Assembly (NCBI GenBank): GCA_028293745.1
Contig: JAQGOF010000227.1
Span: 1 to 42,597, forward strand
Length of the DNA stretch: 42,597 bases
Source: Gammaproteobacteria bacterium
Lineage (GTDB): Bacteria; Pseudomonadota; Gammaproteobacteria; Steroidobacterales; Steroidobacteraceae
Direction of reading: 5' to 3'
Both the position numbers and the translations under genes were made by a program. Each line of letters begins with the position of its first letter. Position 1 is the first letter of the stretch. A model generated the notes under the pieces. It was not told the DNA's origin. It searched no databases and worked only from the letters and a program-made list of their open reading frames with translations. Positions 23,902 through 32,915 of this stretch are shown here, piece by piece.

Positions 23902-24450
23902 TCACAGGTACAGTTGCTTGTTGATCGGGATATCATGCGCGCGGCAATAGGTTTCGTAGTGAGTGATGTACCACCACACATCGAGAGACTCGACGAAGCT
24001 ACCCTGCTCGTCGAAGAAATCGATCGGCCCTTCCATCCAGCCGAACAGCTTCACTCCCTGGGGATGGTCAGTCACGAGCGTGTGCACCAGGCCTGGAGTC
24101 TCGTAGATGAAATCCCCGGGGCCGGCGACCCAATCGTATTCGAGGTAGCGCGTGCTGCCCTCCAGGCAGACCATTACCACGGTTCCGTGATGCTTGTGGG
24201 TACCAACGACACCGGAGGCCTTGATCCAGAGTATGTTGCTGAAGCGGTTGTTGCGGACATCGAATGCGAGGTGGCGAATGGCGGCCCGGTCGCCGAAAGG
24301 GATCCAGGGACTTTCCCGCTCGGACGGGCCGACGAAGGTACCAGGCACACCGTGGCGCGCGATCACGTCCCGGTAGAGTTCGGGCACATCGACAATCTTG
24401 TATGCCGTTGACGGCGGTGCCGTCATGGTCGTCTTGCTTACTTGGGACAT
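23902..24450 (-). CDS. Cupin dioxygenase of the 2,4'-dihydroxyacetophenone dioxygenase family
   Basis: A 182-aa single-domain cupin. Likely iron ligands are H85 and H87 (THKHHG) and H123 (PGLVHT). The strand pattern GTVVMVCLEGSTRYLEYDWVAGPGDFIYETPG is typical of this family. The characterised enzyme (DAD) splits the C-C bond of 2,4'-dihydroxyacetophenone with O2 to give 4-hydroxybenzoate and formate. In this context a methoxylated homologue, alpha-hydroxyacetovanillone to vanillate plus formate, would feed the LigM encoded 12 bases downstream. The specificity is inference. GAGAG upstream supports ATG 24450. Cupins of this group are often uncharacterised, so other aryl-ketone or quercetinase-like chemistry is possible. 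Confidence 0.85.
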   Translation of the reverse strand: MSQVSKTTMTAPPSTAYKIVDVPELYRDVIARHGVPGTFVGPSERESPWIPFGDRAAIRHLAFDVRNNRFSNILWIKASGVVGTHKHHGTVVMVCLEGSTRYLEYDWVAGPGDFIYETPGLVHTLVTDHPQGVKLFGWMEGPIDFFDEQGSFVESLDVWWYITHYETYCRAHDIPINKQLYL

Positions 24451-24462
24451 GGTATGACTCTC

Positions 24463-27072
24463 TCAGGGCGAGAATTTGACTCGAACACTTGCGTACCACT
24501 CGCGTGGGGGATTGAAGTAACCGCCGACCTCGCCCGCGCCGTAGTTCGGTGAACCGGCGGTGACGTACCGGTCATTGGTCAAGTTCGTGCCCCCGACGGC
24601 AAGGTCGTACAGGCCTGTTGGCGACACGTAGTGGATCGAGGAGTTCAGCATGCGCGACGGCGGCCGCCTCAATTGCGGAGTGTTGAGCGCGTCGTTGAAC
24701 ATCTCTGCTGTATAGGTGAAGTCTGCGATCAGGCGGAGGGTCGCCTCGTTCGGCAGCACATAGTCATACTCGGGGGAGAGTGAAAACTTGAACTTCGGGG
24801 TCTTTGGGAGTTTCGCATCCAGCGGGCTGACACCGGGGACTGATACAACACATCCAACCGGACAGACGATCGTACCGTCAGGAAGTGCATACTGGGGAAT
24901 TCCCGAGATCGGGTTCACGTAGGTGTAATAGGCGTCGATGTAGGATCCGGCAAAGTTGAGCATCAGGCCGTGGCCGAGAACGGACTGCACTTCGAGCTCT
25001 GCGCCCTTGATCTTGGCATTGCCTGCGTTCTCATACACGGGTGAGATGCCCGTCTGAATGTTCAGCTGTATGTTCTTATAGTCTGTGTAGAACACCGCGG
25101 CGTTTGCTCTCACAGCGTGGTTGAACCACTCGGACTTGACACCCACCTCCCAAGTCTTGGAGTACTCGGGTGAGAACTCTGCTTCCTTTGGCGTGGCGAT
25201 CGGACTATGCAAACGGGTTGTCCAGCCGCCGGCCTTGAAGCCTTTGCCCCAGCTGACGTAGGCCATGACGTCGCTGTTGAAGTGGTACTGCGCACCGAGA
25301 GTCGGGTCGAAAATGTGCCACGTCTGGGTGTCGCGGACATTCGGGAAATATCGGACGGGTCCGGCGCCCACGGGGAACCCATTGAGGTCACCCTGGCCAC
25401 CCAAAAATTCCTCCCGCACGTCGGTGTACCGGCCGCCGGCAGTGAAACCCCAGTGATCGGTGAGCGCGTAGTCGGCGTGAACGAAGGCGGCGAAGTTCCT
25501 GTTATTCACGTCGTTGGCGAAATCGTAAATGTAGAGGAGGCTCTCGAACGGGACGTAGTCGTGCACGTAGCCGGCTTCCTTGAAGAAGTACAGACCGGTG
25601 ACGTAGTTGAGCTTGTTGTCGAGGAGCTTTCCCAGGAGCTGAACCTCTTCGGATACCTGCCACTGATGCTGAGCATCGGTGACTTCCTGAAGGGTCTCCG
25701 GCGTGCCGTCGAGATCGGTACCGATATTCCATTTGATCTGCCGGTAGCCGGTGATTGATTTGATCTGCAGGTCATCGCTCACGGCGTAGACGCCCGTGAT
25801 GGATCCGCCAAAGACATCGTTGCGGGCGAAATCCGGACCGTTGGCGTAACTGGTGTCGATGCTGCCCGTGTTCGTGGCACCAAAGTCGAACCAGATGCGC
25901 GGCTGGCTCGAGCCCAGATACGGCACGCCGCCCGTATTCAGGTAGTTGTAGGGGCCAACTGGCCCGCCCAGATACCCGGCACCCAGGAGCGGCGCGCCGC
26001 CAATCGACAGCCCCGGCACGCGCGCCCTGGGTTTCGAGCACATTCCGGCAAACAATCCGTTTACGGGTACGAATGTCGGAGGTCCCCCGTTCGCCTGGAT
26101 GGCCGCAGGGAGCGTCGCTGCGTTGTTGCTGATACAGAGGTTGTAAAGGGTAGAAAACGTGGACTGGCCCAAATTCCCGCTGTATACGCCCAATAGGGTA
26201 TACGGCAGCGCAGTCTGGTCCTCATGCGACCAGTCGGCCGTGAACGTAAAGTTGAGCTTCTCGGACGCGTTCCACAACACCTTGCCCCGGATGGTCTGCA
26301 CACCCTGGCCGCCGTAGTTGTCCGAGGTCTGATAGCCCGATTTTGGATAGACAGTCTGCGGATCGACGATGAAGGGAGCCTGAGCATAGGGCGTGTTGGC
26401 AGGATAGGGGATGACTTTCACCCAACCCGTCTGGTTCTGTGAGGAGATGCTGATCGTCGAAAGCAGCGTATCCTTGATGAGTGGCACGTCCGCGGTAAAC
26501 GCGAAGTCGCGACGGTTGAAGCGACCACCTGTGGCTTGTGCGATGACCCGTGCCTCGTTAGTCGGCGTGTGCGTGATGATGCTGATCGCACCGCCGATTG
26601 TGTTGGCGCCGAACAATGTGCCTTGCGGACCTTTGAGGATCTCGATGCGATCCACGTCCAGCAGATTCTGGTTCGCCCCGATCGTGCGCGCGAGATAGAC
26701 GCCGTCGAGGTAGACGCCGACACCCGGGTTCAGGTTGAACGCGAAGTCGTCCTGACCGATACCACGGATGGAGGCGGAGAGCACCGAGCGGTCGCCTGAG
26801 AAGGGGGCGCCCGAGTCGAGATTGACGCCTGGGGTGAGATTGCTAAGCGAGTGGATGTCCGTGAGATCACGGCTGGCGAGCGTTTCGGCACTGAACGCCG
26901 ATACGGCAATAGGCACATTCTGTATGTTCTCGGAACGTCTCTCTGCCGTCACGACCACTTCCTGCAGTTGCGTCTCCTGAGCCGCTGCATTCGCACAGAG
27001 CAGTCCGATGCCTGCGCCCCACGCGGCCATGCGCAAGTACGCGCGGGATCTAATCGCTAATGACCCGTTCAT
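24463..27072 (-). CDS. TonB-dependent outer-membrane receptor
   Basis: An 869-aa receptor with a signal peptide (to about residue 32, ANAAA) and a TonB box/early plug signature (LQEVVVTAERRSENIQNVPIAVSAFS). The plug domain runs to about 170 (DGVYLARTIGANQNLLDVDRIEILKGPQGTLFGANTIGGAISIIT). A 22-strand barrel ends in an aromatic-rich C-terminus closing with VRVKFSP. ATG 27072, with AGGGGG upstream, removes an extension of eight residues. As first gene before the cupin and LigM genes (12-base gaps), it probably imports lignin-derived aromatics in the way I recall for DdvT in Sphingobium SYK-6. Siderophore uptake is less likely because no iron genes are near. Confidence 0.95.
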   Translation of the reverse strand: MNGSLAIRSRAYLRMAAWGAGIGLLCANAAAQETQLQEVVVTAERRSENIQNVPIAVSAFSAETLASRDLTDIHSLSNLTPGVNLDSGAPFSGDRSVLSASIRGIGQDDFAFNLNPGVGVYLDGVYLARTIGANQNLLDVDRIEILKGPQGTLFGANTIGGAISIITHTPTNEARVIAQATGGRFNRRDFAFTADVPLIKDTLLSTISISSQNQTGWVKVIPYPANTPYAQAPFIVDPQTVYPKSGYQTSDNYGGQGVQTIRGKVLWNASEKLNFTFTADWSHEDQTALPYTLLGVYSGNLGQSTFSTLYNLCISNNAATLPAAIQANGGPPTFVPVNGLFAGMCSKPRARVPGLSIGGAPLLGAGYLGGPVGPYNYLNTGGVPYLGSSQPRIWFDFGATNTGSIDTSYANGPDFARNDVFGGSITGVYAVSDDLQIKSITGYRQIKWNIGTDLDGTPETLQEVTDAQHQWQVSEEVQLLGKLLDNKLNYVTGLYFFKEAGYVHDYVPFESLLYIYDFANDVNNRNFAAFVHADYALTDHWGFTAGGRYTDVREEFLGGQGDLNGFPVGAGPVRYFPNVRDTQTWHIFDPTLGAQYHFNSDVMAYVSWGKGFKAGGWTTRLHSPIATPKEAEFSPEYSKTWEVGVKSEWFNHAVRANAAVFYTDYKNIQLNIQTGISPVYENAGNAKIKGAELEVQSVLGHGLMLNFAGSYIDAYYTYVNPISGIPQYALPDGTIVCPVGCVVSVPGVSPLDAKLPKTPKFKFSLSPEYDYVLPNEATLRLIADFTYTAEMFNDALNTPQLRRPPSRMLNSSIHYVSPTGLYDLAVGGTNLTNDRYVTAGSPNYGAGEVGGYFNPPREWYASVRVKFSP

Positions 27073-27155
27073 CTTCGCGTTCCCCCTGTAGCCCACTGCG
27101 CGATGTTGAAGGTTGCGTTGTCTTTCGGGCTAGTTCGGACGACGCAAGATGTCAT

Positions 27156-27884
27156 TCATCCCGAGTTCCGCCCGACAACCGTCAAAGGCGGATTCGCTGG
27201 ACGCTGTGCAGCCCTGATACCGGGCAGATTCAGGCTGTCCTTGACCGGGTTGGCATGTTCGCGCATGAGTGCTTCCACGCGCGCGCCTTCCCCGCGCTCG
27301 ATCGCCTCCACGATGTAGTGATGCTGACGATGCGCGTACAACAACATGTCGTACATCCGATCGAGGTTCGTGTTGTCGAAAGCGACCGCCTGAGGGCCTA
27401 CAAAGGGAATGCGGGCGTTGCGCTCGAGAGTCTGCTCGATCATCGGACTGCGCGCTTCGCGGACGATCAGGTTGTGAAATCGCGCATTCATGTCCGCATA
27501 GAGCGCCTCGTCGCTGGCTTCGATGTGCCCCTTGCTGAAAATCAGGTCACCATCCGTGAGGCACAGACGCAGCTCATTGCACAGAGCTCTGGAGGCGCCG
27601 CGCTCCGCCACGCGCCGCGCCGCCAAACCCTCGATCAAACCGCGCAGGTCTATCGCGTCGAGGATGTCCGCAGTGCTGATCTTTTTGACGACATAGCCCC
27701 TGGTTTCGTGCTCGACGAGCAGACCTTCCTGCGCGAGGACCGGCAATGCCTGGCGTATGGGCGTCCGCGACATCCCGAGGCGCTCTGCGAGCGGCGCTTC
27801 GGCGACTCGATGTCCCGCCGAAAGTTTGCCCTGCAGAATCATTTCGCGGATCCGCACGAGAGCCCGTGTCTGTTGGTTATTCAT
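27156..27884 (-). CDS. GntR-family regulator with FCD ligand domain
   Basis: A 242-aa regulator. The N-terminal winged helix (about 5-70) reads VAEAPLAERLGMSRTPIRQALPVLAQEGLL with the wing HETRGYVVKK. The FCD domain follows, with D-x3-R-like (DAIDLRGLIEGLAARR), NARFHNLIV, and HRQHHYIVEAI giving the typical metal-binding Asp/His set. I take ATG 27884; a longer frame to 28007 lacks conserved residues. It lies 83 bases before the TonB receptor gene on the same strand and is divergent from the aryl-ketone phosphorylation/carboxylation operon. It is well placed to control both, probably as a repressor released by an aromatic acid. Confidence 0.88.
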   Translation of the reverse strand: MNNQQTRALVRIREMILQGKLSAGHRVAEAPLAERLGMSRTPIRQALPVLAQEGLLVEHETRGYVVKKISTADILDAIDLRGLIEGLAARRVAERGASRALCNELRLCLTDGDLIFSKGHIEASDEALYADMNARFHNLIVREARSPMIEQTLERNARIPFVGPQAVAFDNTNLDRMYDMLLYAHRQHHYIVEAIERGEGARVEALMREHANPVKDSLNLPGIRAAQRPANPPLTVVGRNSG

Positions 27885-27915
27885 GTGCGAGACGGCGCTG
27901 TTTTGCTTCGCTGGA

Positions 27916-27938
27916 GCGTACCGCCCAGAGGCGTACCG
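27916..27938. repeat. Short direct repeat in the divergent control region
   Basis: GCGTACCG occurs at 27916-27923 and 27931-27938, a 15-base period, in the 254-base region between the GntR gene and the phosphotransferase operon. It could be a regulator site, but there is no symmetric element and no recognisable promoter to support it. Nothing else stands out in this gap. Confidence 0.25.
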
Positions 27939-28138
27939 ACGCGCGCACCACAGCGCAAGATTCTTGATCCTCAGCGCAATCCACCTGCGTCCACAGCTAT
28001 ATTGCATCCCATCATCGGCACATTGGATCCCGTCCGCGAGGCCTTTGCTCGGGGCTTGCTCGCTGGGACGAGAATTCTTGCGCTGTGGTCCGCGCTGTCC
28101 GCCAAATCCCCGCGCTAAGCTGGATGCAGTCCGCAGGT

Positions 28139-30004
28139 ATGCGCCATGCGGCTGTCGGGTCGCGGCGCAGGGGAGTCATCATCGATACGTCAGTCAATCC
28201 CAGGAGCTTTCCACTGCCCAGCTCGTTGCAGGTGATTCCGGGCACGGAGCAGGCGCAGGCGGCTTACCCTTACTACACTCAATTCACGGCCTCTGACGAC
28301 AACCGCTTCTGGTTCTATAACTCGATGCACTTTCCGGAGCCCATGTCGGCTTTTGACATGGTGACAGCCGAAGCGGCGTACTGCGCGTTGGGCTCATCGA
28401 GCACCCGGGTTCATTGCATTCCGACAACACTCGGCATCGATCATCGCATCATCAATGGTCGCGTCTACATCGGCGGCAACGCTGTCACCGATCCGGCTGA
28501 GATCGCGCGGCGTACTACAGAATTCCAGGAACGGGCGTTCTACTACTACGAAAACTGGGAGCGTTTGTACGCTCAGTGGCGCGAAAAGATGTTGGCGTTG
28601 ATTCGCGACGCGCGCGCGCTACCCAAGGTCGCGCTGCCGGAATTCGAGCCTCTCGAGCACGTGCGAGCCGGGCGCGGGGTGGCCTCGAATCACTATCTCC
28701 TCGATATCTATCAGAAGACACTCGAGGGATATTTCCGGATGTGGCATCACCATTTCGAATTTCTCCTGCTGGGCTACGGGGCGTACCTGACCTTCTTCGC
28801 CTTCTGCAAGGGGGCCTTTCCGGAGATCAGCGACCAGACGGTCGCACGCATGGTTGCCGGCATCGAGGCCGAGATTTTCCGTCCGGATGAGGAGCTGCGG
28901 CGGCTCGCGCGCTGCGCCGTCGAGTTGGGAGTGGAGGCTCGGTTCCAGGAGGGGATGTCCGCGCAGCAGATCATGGAGTCTCTGCAGCAGGCCGGAGAGG
29001 GCGGGAAGGCGTGGCTCGGCGAGCTGGAGATCTCCCGCGAACCGTGGTTCAACATCAATGTAGGGGATGGCTTCTATCATTATCACCGCTCCTGGAACGA
29101 TGACCTGTCGATGGCCTTCGCGGGATTGCCCGGGTACATCGCGCGGCTGAAGGCCGGGGAGTCGCTCGAGCGGCCGCTCGGGAAGTTACAGGCCGAACGC
29201 CGTGAGCTGATCGCGGACTATCGTGAGCTGCTGAGCTCGGACGACGAGCGCGCCGCCTACGACCAGATGATTACCCTGGCGCACCGTGTGTTTCCCTATG
29301 TGGAGGGCCACAAGTTCTACTGCGAGCACTGGTACACCAACTTGTTCTTCAACAAGATCCGGGAGTTCGGGGCGCTGCTGGCGGCGCATGAGTTCTTCCC
29401 GAACCAGGAGGACGTCTTCCACCTGACTCACTATGAGCTCGAGGCGGCCATCATCGATCTCATGACATCCTGGTCAAACGGCTCGCCGCCGCGCGGACCT
29501 GAGCGCTGGCCGCAAATCGTCGCGGAGCGTAAGGCCGCCATAGTTGAATGGGCGAAACACGATACGCCTCCAGCACTCGGACCTGTTCCTGAGATCATCG
29601 ATGACCCTGCTATCGTCATGCTGTGGGGCATCACACGCGAAACACTCGATACGTGGCTGAATGTCGGCAATGAAGGTTCGAGCAACGAGATCAAGGGATT
29701 CGCGGCTTGCAGCGGCGTGGTCGAAGGCCCGGCCCGGGTCGTGAAGTCAGTGGAGGAGATTGGGCGCTTGCAGAAGGGGGATATCCTGGTCTGTCAGATC
29801 ACCAATCCGACCTGGGCGCCGATTTTCCAGAAGATCGCGGGGGCAGTATCCGACATCGGGGGTTCAATGAGCCACGCTGCCATCGTGGCGCGGGAGTTTT
29901 CGCTTCCCGCTGTCGTCGGTACGGGCACAGCCACTTCACGAATCAAGGACGGTCAACGAATCCGCGTCGATGGCGGGCGCGGGATTGTCACGATCCTCCA
30001 GTAG
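28139..30004 (+). CDS. Aryl-ketone (acetovanillone-type) phosphotransferase, large PEP-utilising subunit
   Basis: About 621 aa. The C-terminal 90 residues are the PEP-utilising 'mobile' phosphohistidine domain: GVVEGPARVV, GDILVCQITNPTWAPIF, then GGSMSHAAIVARE with the phospho-accepting His at about 579, and PAVVGTGTAT. The N-terminal 500 residues resemble the 70-kDa subunit of phenylphosphate synthase. Together with the next gene it would transfer a phosphate from ATP, via His, to the phenolic hydroxyl of a 4-hydroxyaryl ketone, as I recall for AcvA/AcvB of Sphingobium SYK-6 and the Hpe kinase of Rhodococcus. The start is uncertain: ATG 28139 or 28124, or GTG 28085; AGGGGAG at about 28172 has no standard start codon after it. 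It is the first gene of a six-gene operon. Confidence 0.88.
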   Translation: MRHAAVGSRRRGVIIDTSVNPRSFPLPSSLQVIPGTEQAQAAYPYYTQFTASDDNRFWFYNSMHFPEPMSAFDMVTAEAAYCALGSSSTRVHCIPTTLGIDHRIINGRVYIGGNAVTDPAEIARRTTEFQERAFYYYENWERLYAQWREKMLALIRDARALPKVALPEFEPLEHVRAGRGVASNHYLLDIYQKTLEGYFRMWHHHFEFLLLGYGAYLTFFAFCKGAFPEISDQTVARMVAGIEAEIFRPDEELRRLARCAVELGVEARFQEGMSAQQIMESLQQAGEGGKAWLGELEISREPWFNINVGDGFYHYHRSWNDDLSMAFAGLPGYIARLKAGESLERPLGKLQAERRELIADYRELLSSDDERAAYDQMITLAHRVFPYVEGHKFYCEHWYTNLFFNKIREFGALLAAHEFFPNQEDVFHLTHYELEAAIIDLMTSWSNGSPPRGPERWPQIVAERKAAIVEWAKHDTPPALGPVPEIIDDPAIVMLWGITRETLDTWLNVGNEGSSNEIKGFAACSGVVEGPARVVKSVEEIGRLQKGDILVCQITNPTWAPIFQKIAGAVSDIGGSMSHAAIVAREFSLPAVVGTGTATSRIKDGQRIRVDGGRGIVTILQ

Positions 30005-30010
30005 GCTGCA

Positions 30011-31063
30011 ATGGGCGCTTCCGGGAACGTCAGTTGGTTCGCGGATATCGGACTCAACGATCGTCCAACCGTCGGCGGAAAGGGAGGAAGCCTCGGCGAG
30101 TTGTTCCGCGCGGGAGTTGCCGTTCCGCCTGGATTCGTTGTCCGAACGCAGGCCTTCGAAGGATTTCTAGAGGCGTTGGAGCACGAGTTCCCGATACGGG
30201 CGAAGGTTGAGTTGCTGAGTCCCGACGATCTCGAAGCCGTCACGGCTTGCTCAAAAGCCTTGCGAGCGAGGCTGGAGGAAGCGGTGCTCCCGCCGCTAGT
30301 AGTAGACGACGTTTTGGCGGCGTACGCGCGACTCCGCCATGAAAGTTCGGCAGCCGCCGTGGCCGTACGCTCGTCCGCAACTACCGAGGATGCCAGCGAA
30401 GCCAGTTTCGCCGGCCTCCAGGATACCTACCTGTGGGTCAACAGCTGGGAAGAGACGCTGAGAAAGATGCGCAGCTGTTGGGCAAGCCTTTACTCGGTGG
30501 AGTCGATCTGCTACCGCCGCAAGCACGGCTTTCCTGAAGCCAGTGTTGCAATGGCTGTTGTCGTCCAGACCATGGTGGAGGCGCGATCCGCTGGAGTCAT
30601 GTTTACTCGCAGCCCGACGACCGGGGACCGGTCGGTTATCACAATCGAGGGGGCGTGGGGACTCGGGTCGGCAGTCGTTGGCGGCGAAGTGACGCCCGAC
30701 CGATGGGTGATAGGAAAGATCACGGGTGAGATTTCAGTACGTGAGATATCGGAAAAGAGAATCAAGCATGTCCCGCTGCCCGCCGGCGGTATCGAGACCG
30801 TTCCGGTGGAGCCGGAGTTGGTGCGGGGAGCGTGTATGAGCGATGCGGAACTGCAGGCGCTCAGAGATCTCGCACGCAAGGTGGAGAGACACTATGGACG
30901 CCCGCAGGACATTGAATGGGCGGTCGATCGGCACAGCGGCGACATTCGTCTTTTGCAGAGCCGTCCTGAGACCGTGTGGTCAATGAAGGAAGCCGCGCCC
31001 GTCGCGCGCGCAGCCGAGAATCCGCTGTCGCATGTGATGTCGATATTCGGAGGCCGGCGGTGA
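30011..31063 (+). CDS. Aryl-ketone phosphotransferase, ATP-binding PEP-synthase-like subunit
   Basis: A 350-aa protein equal to the N-terminal ATP-grasp domain of PEP synthase/pyruvate phosphate dikinase, here a separate polypeptide. It contains VGGKGGSLGEL near 22, VPPGFVVRTQAF near 38, the phosphate-binding AVRSSATTEDASEASFAGLQDTYL near 116-139, VVVQTMVEARSAGVMFTRSP near 182, and DIEWAVDRHSGDIRLLQSRPET near 300-320. It should phosphorylate the His of the partner encoded 6 bases upstream, using the beta-phosphate of ATP and releasing AMP and Pi. The two-subunit split is that of phenylphosphate synthase (40-kDa subunit). Its stop overlaps the GTG of the biotin carrier gene. Confidence 0.9.
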   Translation: MGASGNVSWFADIGLNDRPTVGGKGGSLGELFRAGVAVPPGFVVRTQAFEGFLEALEHEFPIRAKVELLSPDDLEAVTACSKALRARLEEAVLPPLVVDDVLAAYARLRHESSAAAVAVRSSATTEDASEASFAGLQDTYLWVNSWEETLRKMRSCWASLYSVESICYRRKHGFPEASVAMAVVVQTMVEARSAGVMFTRSPTTGDRSVITIEGAWGLGSAVVGGEVTPDRWVIGKITGEISVREISEKRIKHVPLPAGGIETVPVEPELVRGACMSDAELQALRDLARKVERHYGRPQDIEWAVDRHSGDIRLLQSRPETVWSMKEAAPVARAAENPLSHVMSIFGGRR

Positions 31064-31536
31064 CCCTGACGGCCAAGGATGTGGCGGAGATCACGCGACT
31101 TCTGGAAGAATCCAACTTCGACGAGTTGTACCTGGAGATGGACGGACTCAAGCTGAGCCTGCGGCGGGGAGCGGACGCGACGACGGCAGCGTCAGCGGCG
31201 TCGACCGTGTCAGCTGCGGCGCCAGCCTCAGGGCCAGCGCTAGGGCGAGGGCTAGCCCTAGCCACTGTGCCACCGGCGGCCGACGACCCAAACAGTGTGG
31301 GCGTGACAGCCCCCCTGCTCGGCACTTTCTATCGGGCCCCCAAGCCGGGCGCAGCCCCCTTCGTCGAAGTCGGGTCGCAGGTGGAGGAAGACACCATCAT
31401 CGGCATTATCGAAGTGATGAAGTTGATGAATACCGTGCGCGCCGGTGTCCGCGGCAGGGTGATTCAAATTCTTTGTCAGGATGGAGCGCTGGTGGAGTAT
31501 GGGGAAACGCTGATGCGTTTGGGCAAAACGAAGTAG
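31060..31536 (+). CDS. Biotin carboxyl carrier protein (AccB-like)
   Basis: A 158-aa biotin carrier. The N-terminal helix pair (VAEITRLLEESNFDELYLEMDGLKLSLRR) matches AccB-type carriers. An Ala/Pro/Gly-rich linker follows (about 45-75), then the biotinyl domain with APLLGTFYRAPKPGAAPFVEVG and EVMKLMN, whose K121 is the biotinylation site, about 37 residues from the C-terminus as usual. The GTG at 31060 overlaps the previous stop (GTGA) and has GGAGG 6 bases upstream, so it is translationally coupled. It carries carboxyl groups between the two next-encoded enzymes. It is probably not the housekeeping acetyl-CoA carboxylase carrier, because the operon also supplies its own carboxylase and a pyruvate-type transferase. 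Confidence 0.93.
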   Translation: MTLTAKDVAEITRLLEESNFDELYLEMDGLKLSLRRGADATTAASAASTVSAAAPASGPALGRGLALATVPPAADDPNSVGVTAPLLGTFYRAPKPGAAPFVEVGSQVEEDTIIGIIEVMKLMNTVRAGVRGRVIQILCQDGALVEYGETLMRLGKTK

Positions 31537-31538
31537 CC

Positions 31539-32915
31539 GTGGAGATTCGTCGCATTCTGGTCGCGAATCGAGGCGAGATTGCCGCGAGAATCATTCGGAC
31601 ATGCCGCGAGCTCGGCATCGAAACCGTACTCGCAGCCTCGGAAGCCGATTGCGATTCGGTACCCGCGCGGCTGGCGGACCGCACAGTGTGCATCGGTCCA
31701 TCGCGGGCGAGCGAAAGCTACCTGAGAGTCGAGACAATTGTGCAAGCCGCCCTCGGCGTTCGAGCGGACGCGATCCATCCGGGATACGGATTTCTATCCG
31801 AGCGCGCAGCGCTTGCGCGATTGTGTGAAGAGCAGCGTGTCATCTTCATTGGTCCAACGGCTGCGCAGATTGAGTCCGTGGGTGACAAGCTACGCGCCCG
31901 ATCAGAAGCGCAAGCGGCGAGTGTTGCCGTCGTTCCCGGAGGTGCGGTGGAGTCGGTCGAGGCGGCTCAATCTCTCGCGCGACAAATCGGCACGCCGATC
32001 CTGGTAAAGGCAGTTGGTGGAGGTGGCGGCCGCGGAATGAAGCTCGTGGATCGCCTTGACGACCTGCCGCACGCCATGGAGTTGGCGGCATCGGAAGCAA
32101 GCGCCGCGTTCGGCGATGCGCGCGTATACCTCGAGTCCTTCGTGACTCGCGGACGACATGTTGAAGTGCAGGTGTTGGGTGATGGCCAAGGGGGGGTCAT
32201 TCACCTGGGTGAGCGCGACTGTTCCGTGCAGCGGAGGTACCAGAAACTCCTGGAAGAGTCCCCAGCGCCCGGGCTGTCAGACGAAATCCGTCGTCAACTC
32301 CACGAAGCTGCCGTGCGGTTCGCCAAACGCCTGGCATACCGAGGCGCAGGAACCGTGGAATTTCTGGTCGACACAACGAGGGACCGCTTCTATTTCCTCG
32401 AGATGAACGCGCGTATTCAGGTCGAGCATCCCGTCACGGAGGCCATCACGGGTGTGGACCTCGTGGCCGAACAGATCGCAATCGCCTCAGGCACCGGGCT
32501 TCGGCTGACTCAATCCGACATTCGGCCGCAGGGCTGTGCCATGGAGTGCCGCGTAAACGCGGAGGATCCTAGCCGCGATTTTCTGCCGAGTCCGGGGGTC
32601 GTGGGTGATGTGTCTTGGCCATCGGGGCCGGGTATCCGGGTCGATACCCACATTGCCGCAGGTTCGCGAGTGCCGCCGTTTTATGACTCCCTCATGGCCA
32701 AAGTCATCGCGCACGCTGCCACTCGTTCGTTGACACTGGAGCGGTTGCGGCGCGCCATCGCGGACGCCCGGGTTGCGGGCGTCGCTACCAATCTGGCCTT
32801 CCACATCGCGGTCCTCAACGATCCCGAATTTCAGGCAGGAGGCGTGGATACGGGATTCCTGGCGCGCCTGCTTGAGCGCTCGCCGCTGAAGACGGAGACT
32901 GTCGCCCGTGGCTGA
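31539..32915 (+). CDS. Biotin carboxylase
   Basis: A 458-aa ATP-dependent biotin carboxylase of AccC type. ILVANRGEIAARIIRTCRELGI is at the N-terminus, AIHPGYGFLSE near 83, the ATP-grasp glycine loop KAVGGGGGRGM near 158, RHVEVQVLGD and LGERDCSVQRRYQKLLEESPAP near 208-245, the metal-binding MNARIQVEHPVTEAITGVDLV near 288-308, and a C-terminal biotin-carboxylase domain. GTG 31539 lies 2 bases after the carrier stop; longer frames overlap that gene. It charges the biotin of the neighbouring carrier with bicarbonate. It overlaps the carboxyltransferase gene by 8 bases. Confidence 0.94.
   Translation: MEIRRILVANRGEIAARIIRTCRELGIETVLAASEADCDSVPARLADRTVCIGPSRASESYLRVETIVQAALGVRADAIHPGYGFLSERAALARLCEEQRVIFIGPTAAQIESVGDKLRARSEAQAASVAVVPGGAVESVEAAQSLARQIGTPILVKAVGGGGGRGMKLVDRLDDLPHAMELAASEASAAFGDARVYLESFVTRGRHVEVQVLGDGQGGVIHLGERDCSVQRRYQKLLEESPAPGLSDEIRRQLHEAAVRFAKRLAYRGAGTVEFLVDTTRDRFYFLEMNARIQVEHPVTEAITGVDLVAEQIAIASGTGLRLTQSDIRPQGCAMECRVNAEDPSRDFLPSPGVVGDVSWPSGPGIRVDTHIAAGSRVPPFYDSLMAKVIAHAATRSLTLERLRRAIADARVAGVATNLAFHIAVLNDPEFQAGGVDTGFLARLLERSPLKTETVARG

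Noticed and set aside
23275..24411. Open frame of 378 codons on the plus strand
   Set aside because: It is antisense across LigM and the cupin, both clearly recognised on the minus strand.
27060..28118. Open frame of 352 codons on the plus strand
   Set aside because: It is antisense to the GntR regulator; the translation has no recognisable domain.
31240..31262. CTAG/GGGCTAGCCC repeats in the biotin-carrier gene
   Set aside because: They encode the Ala/Gly/Pro linker, where repetitive GC-rich codons are expected. The frame is intact and no regulatory role is needed.
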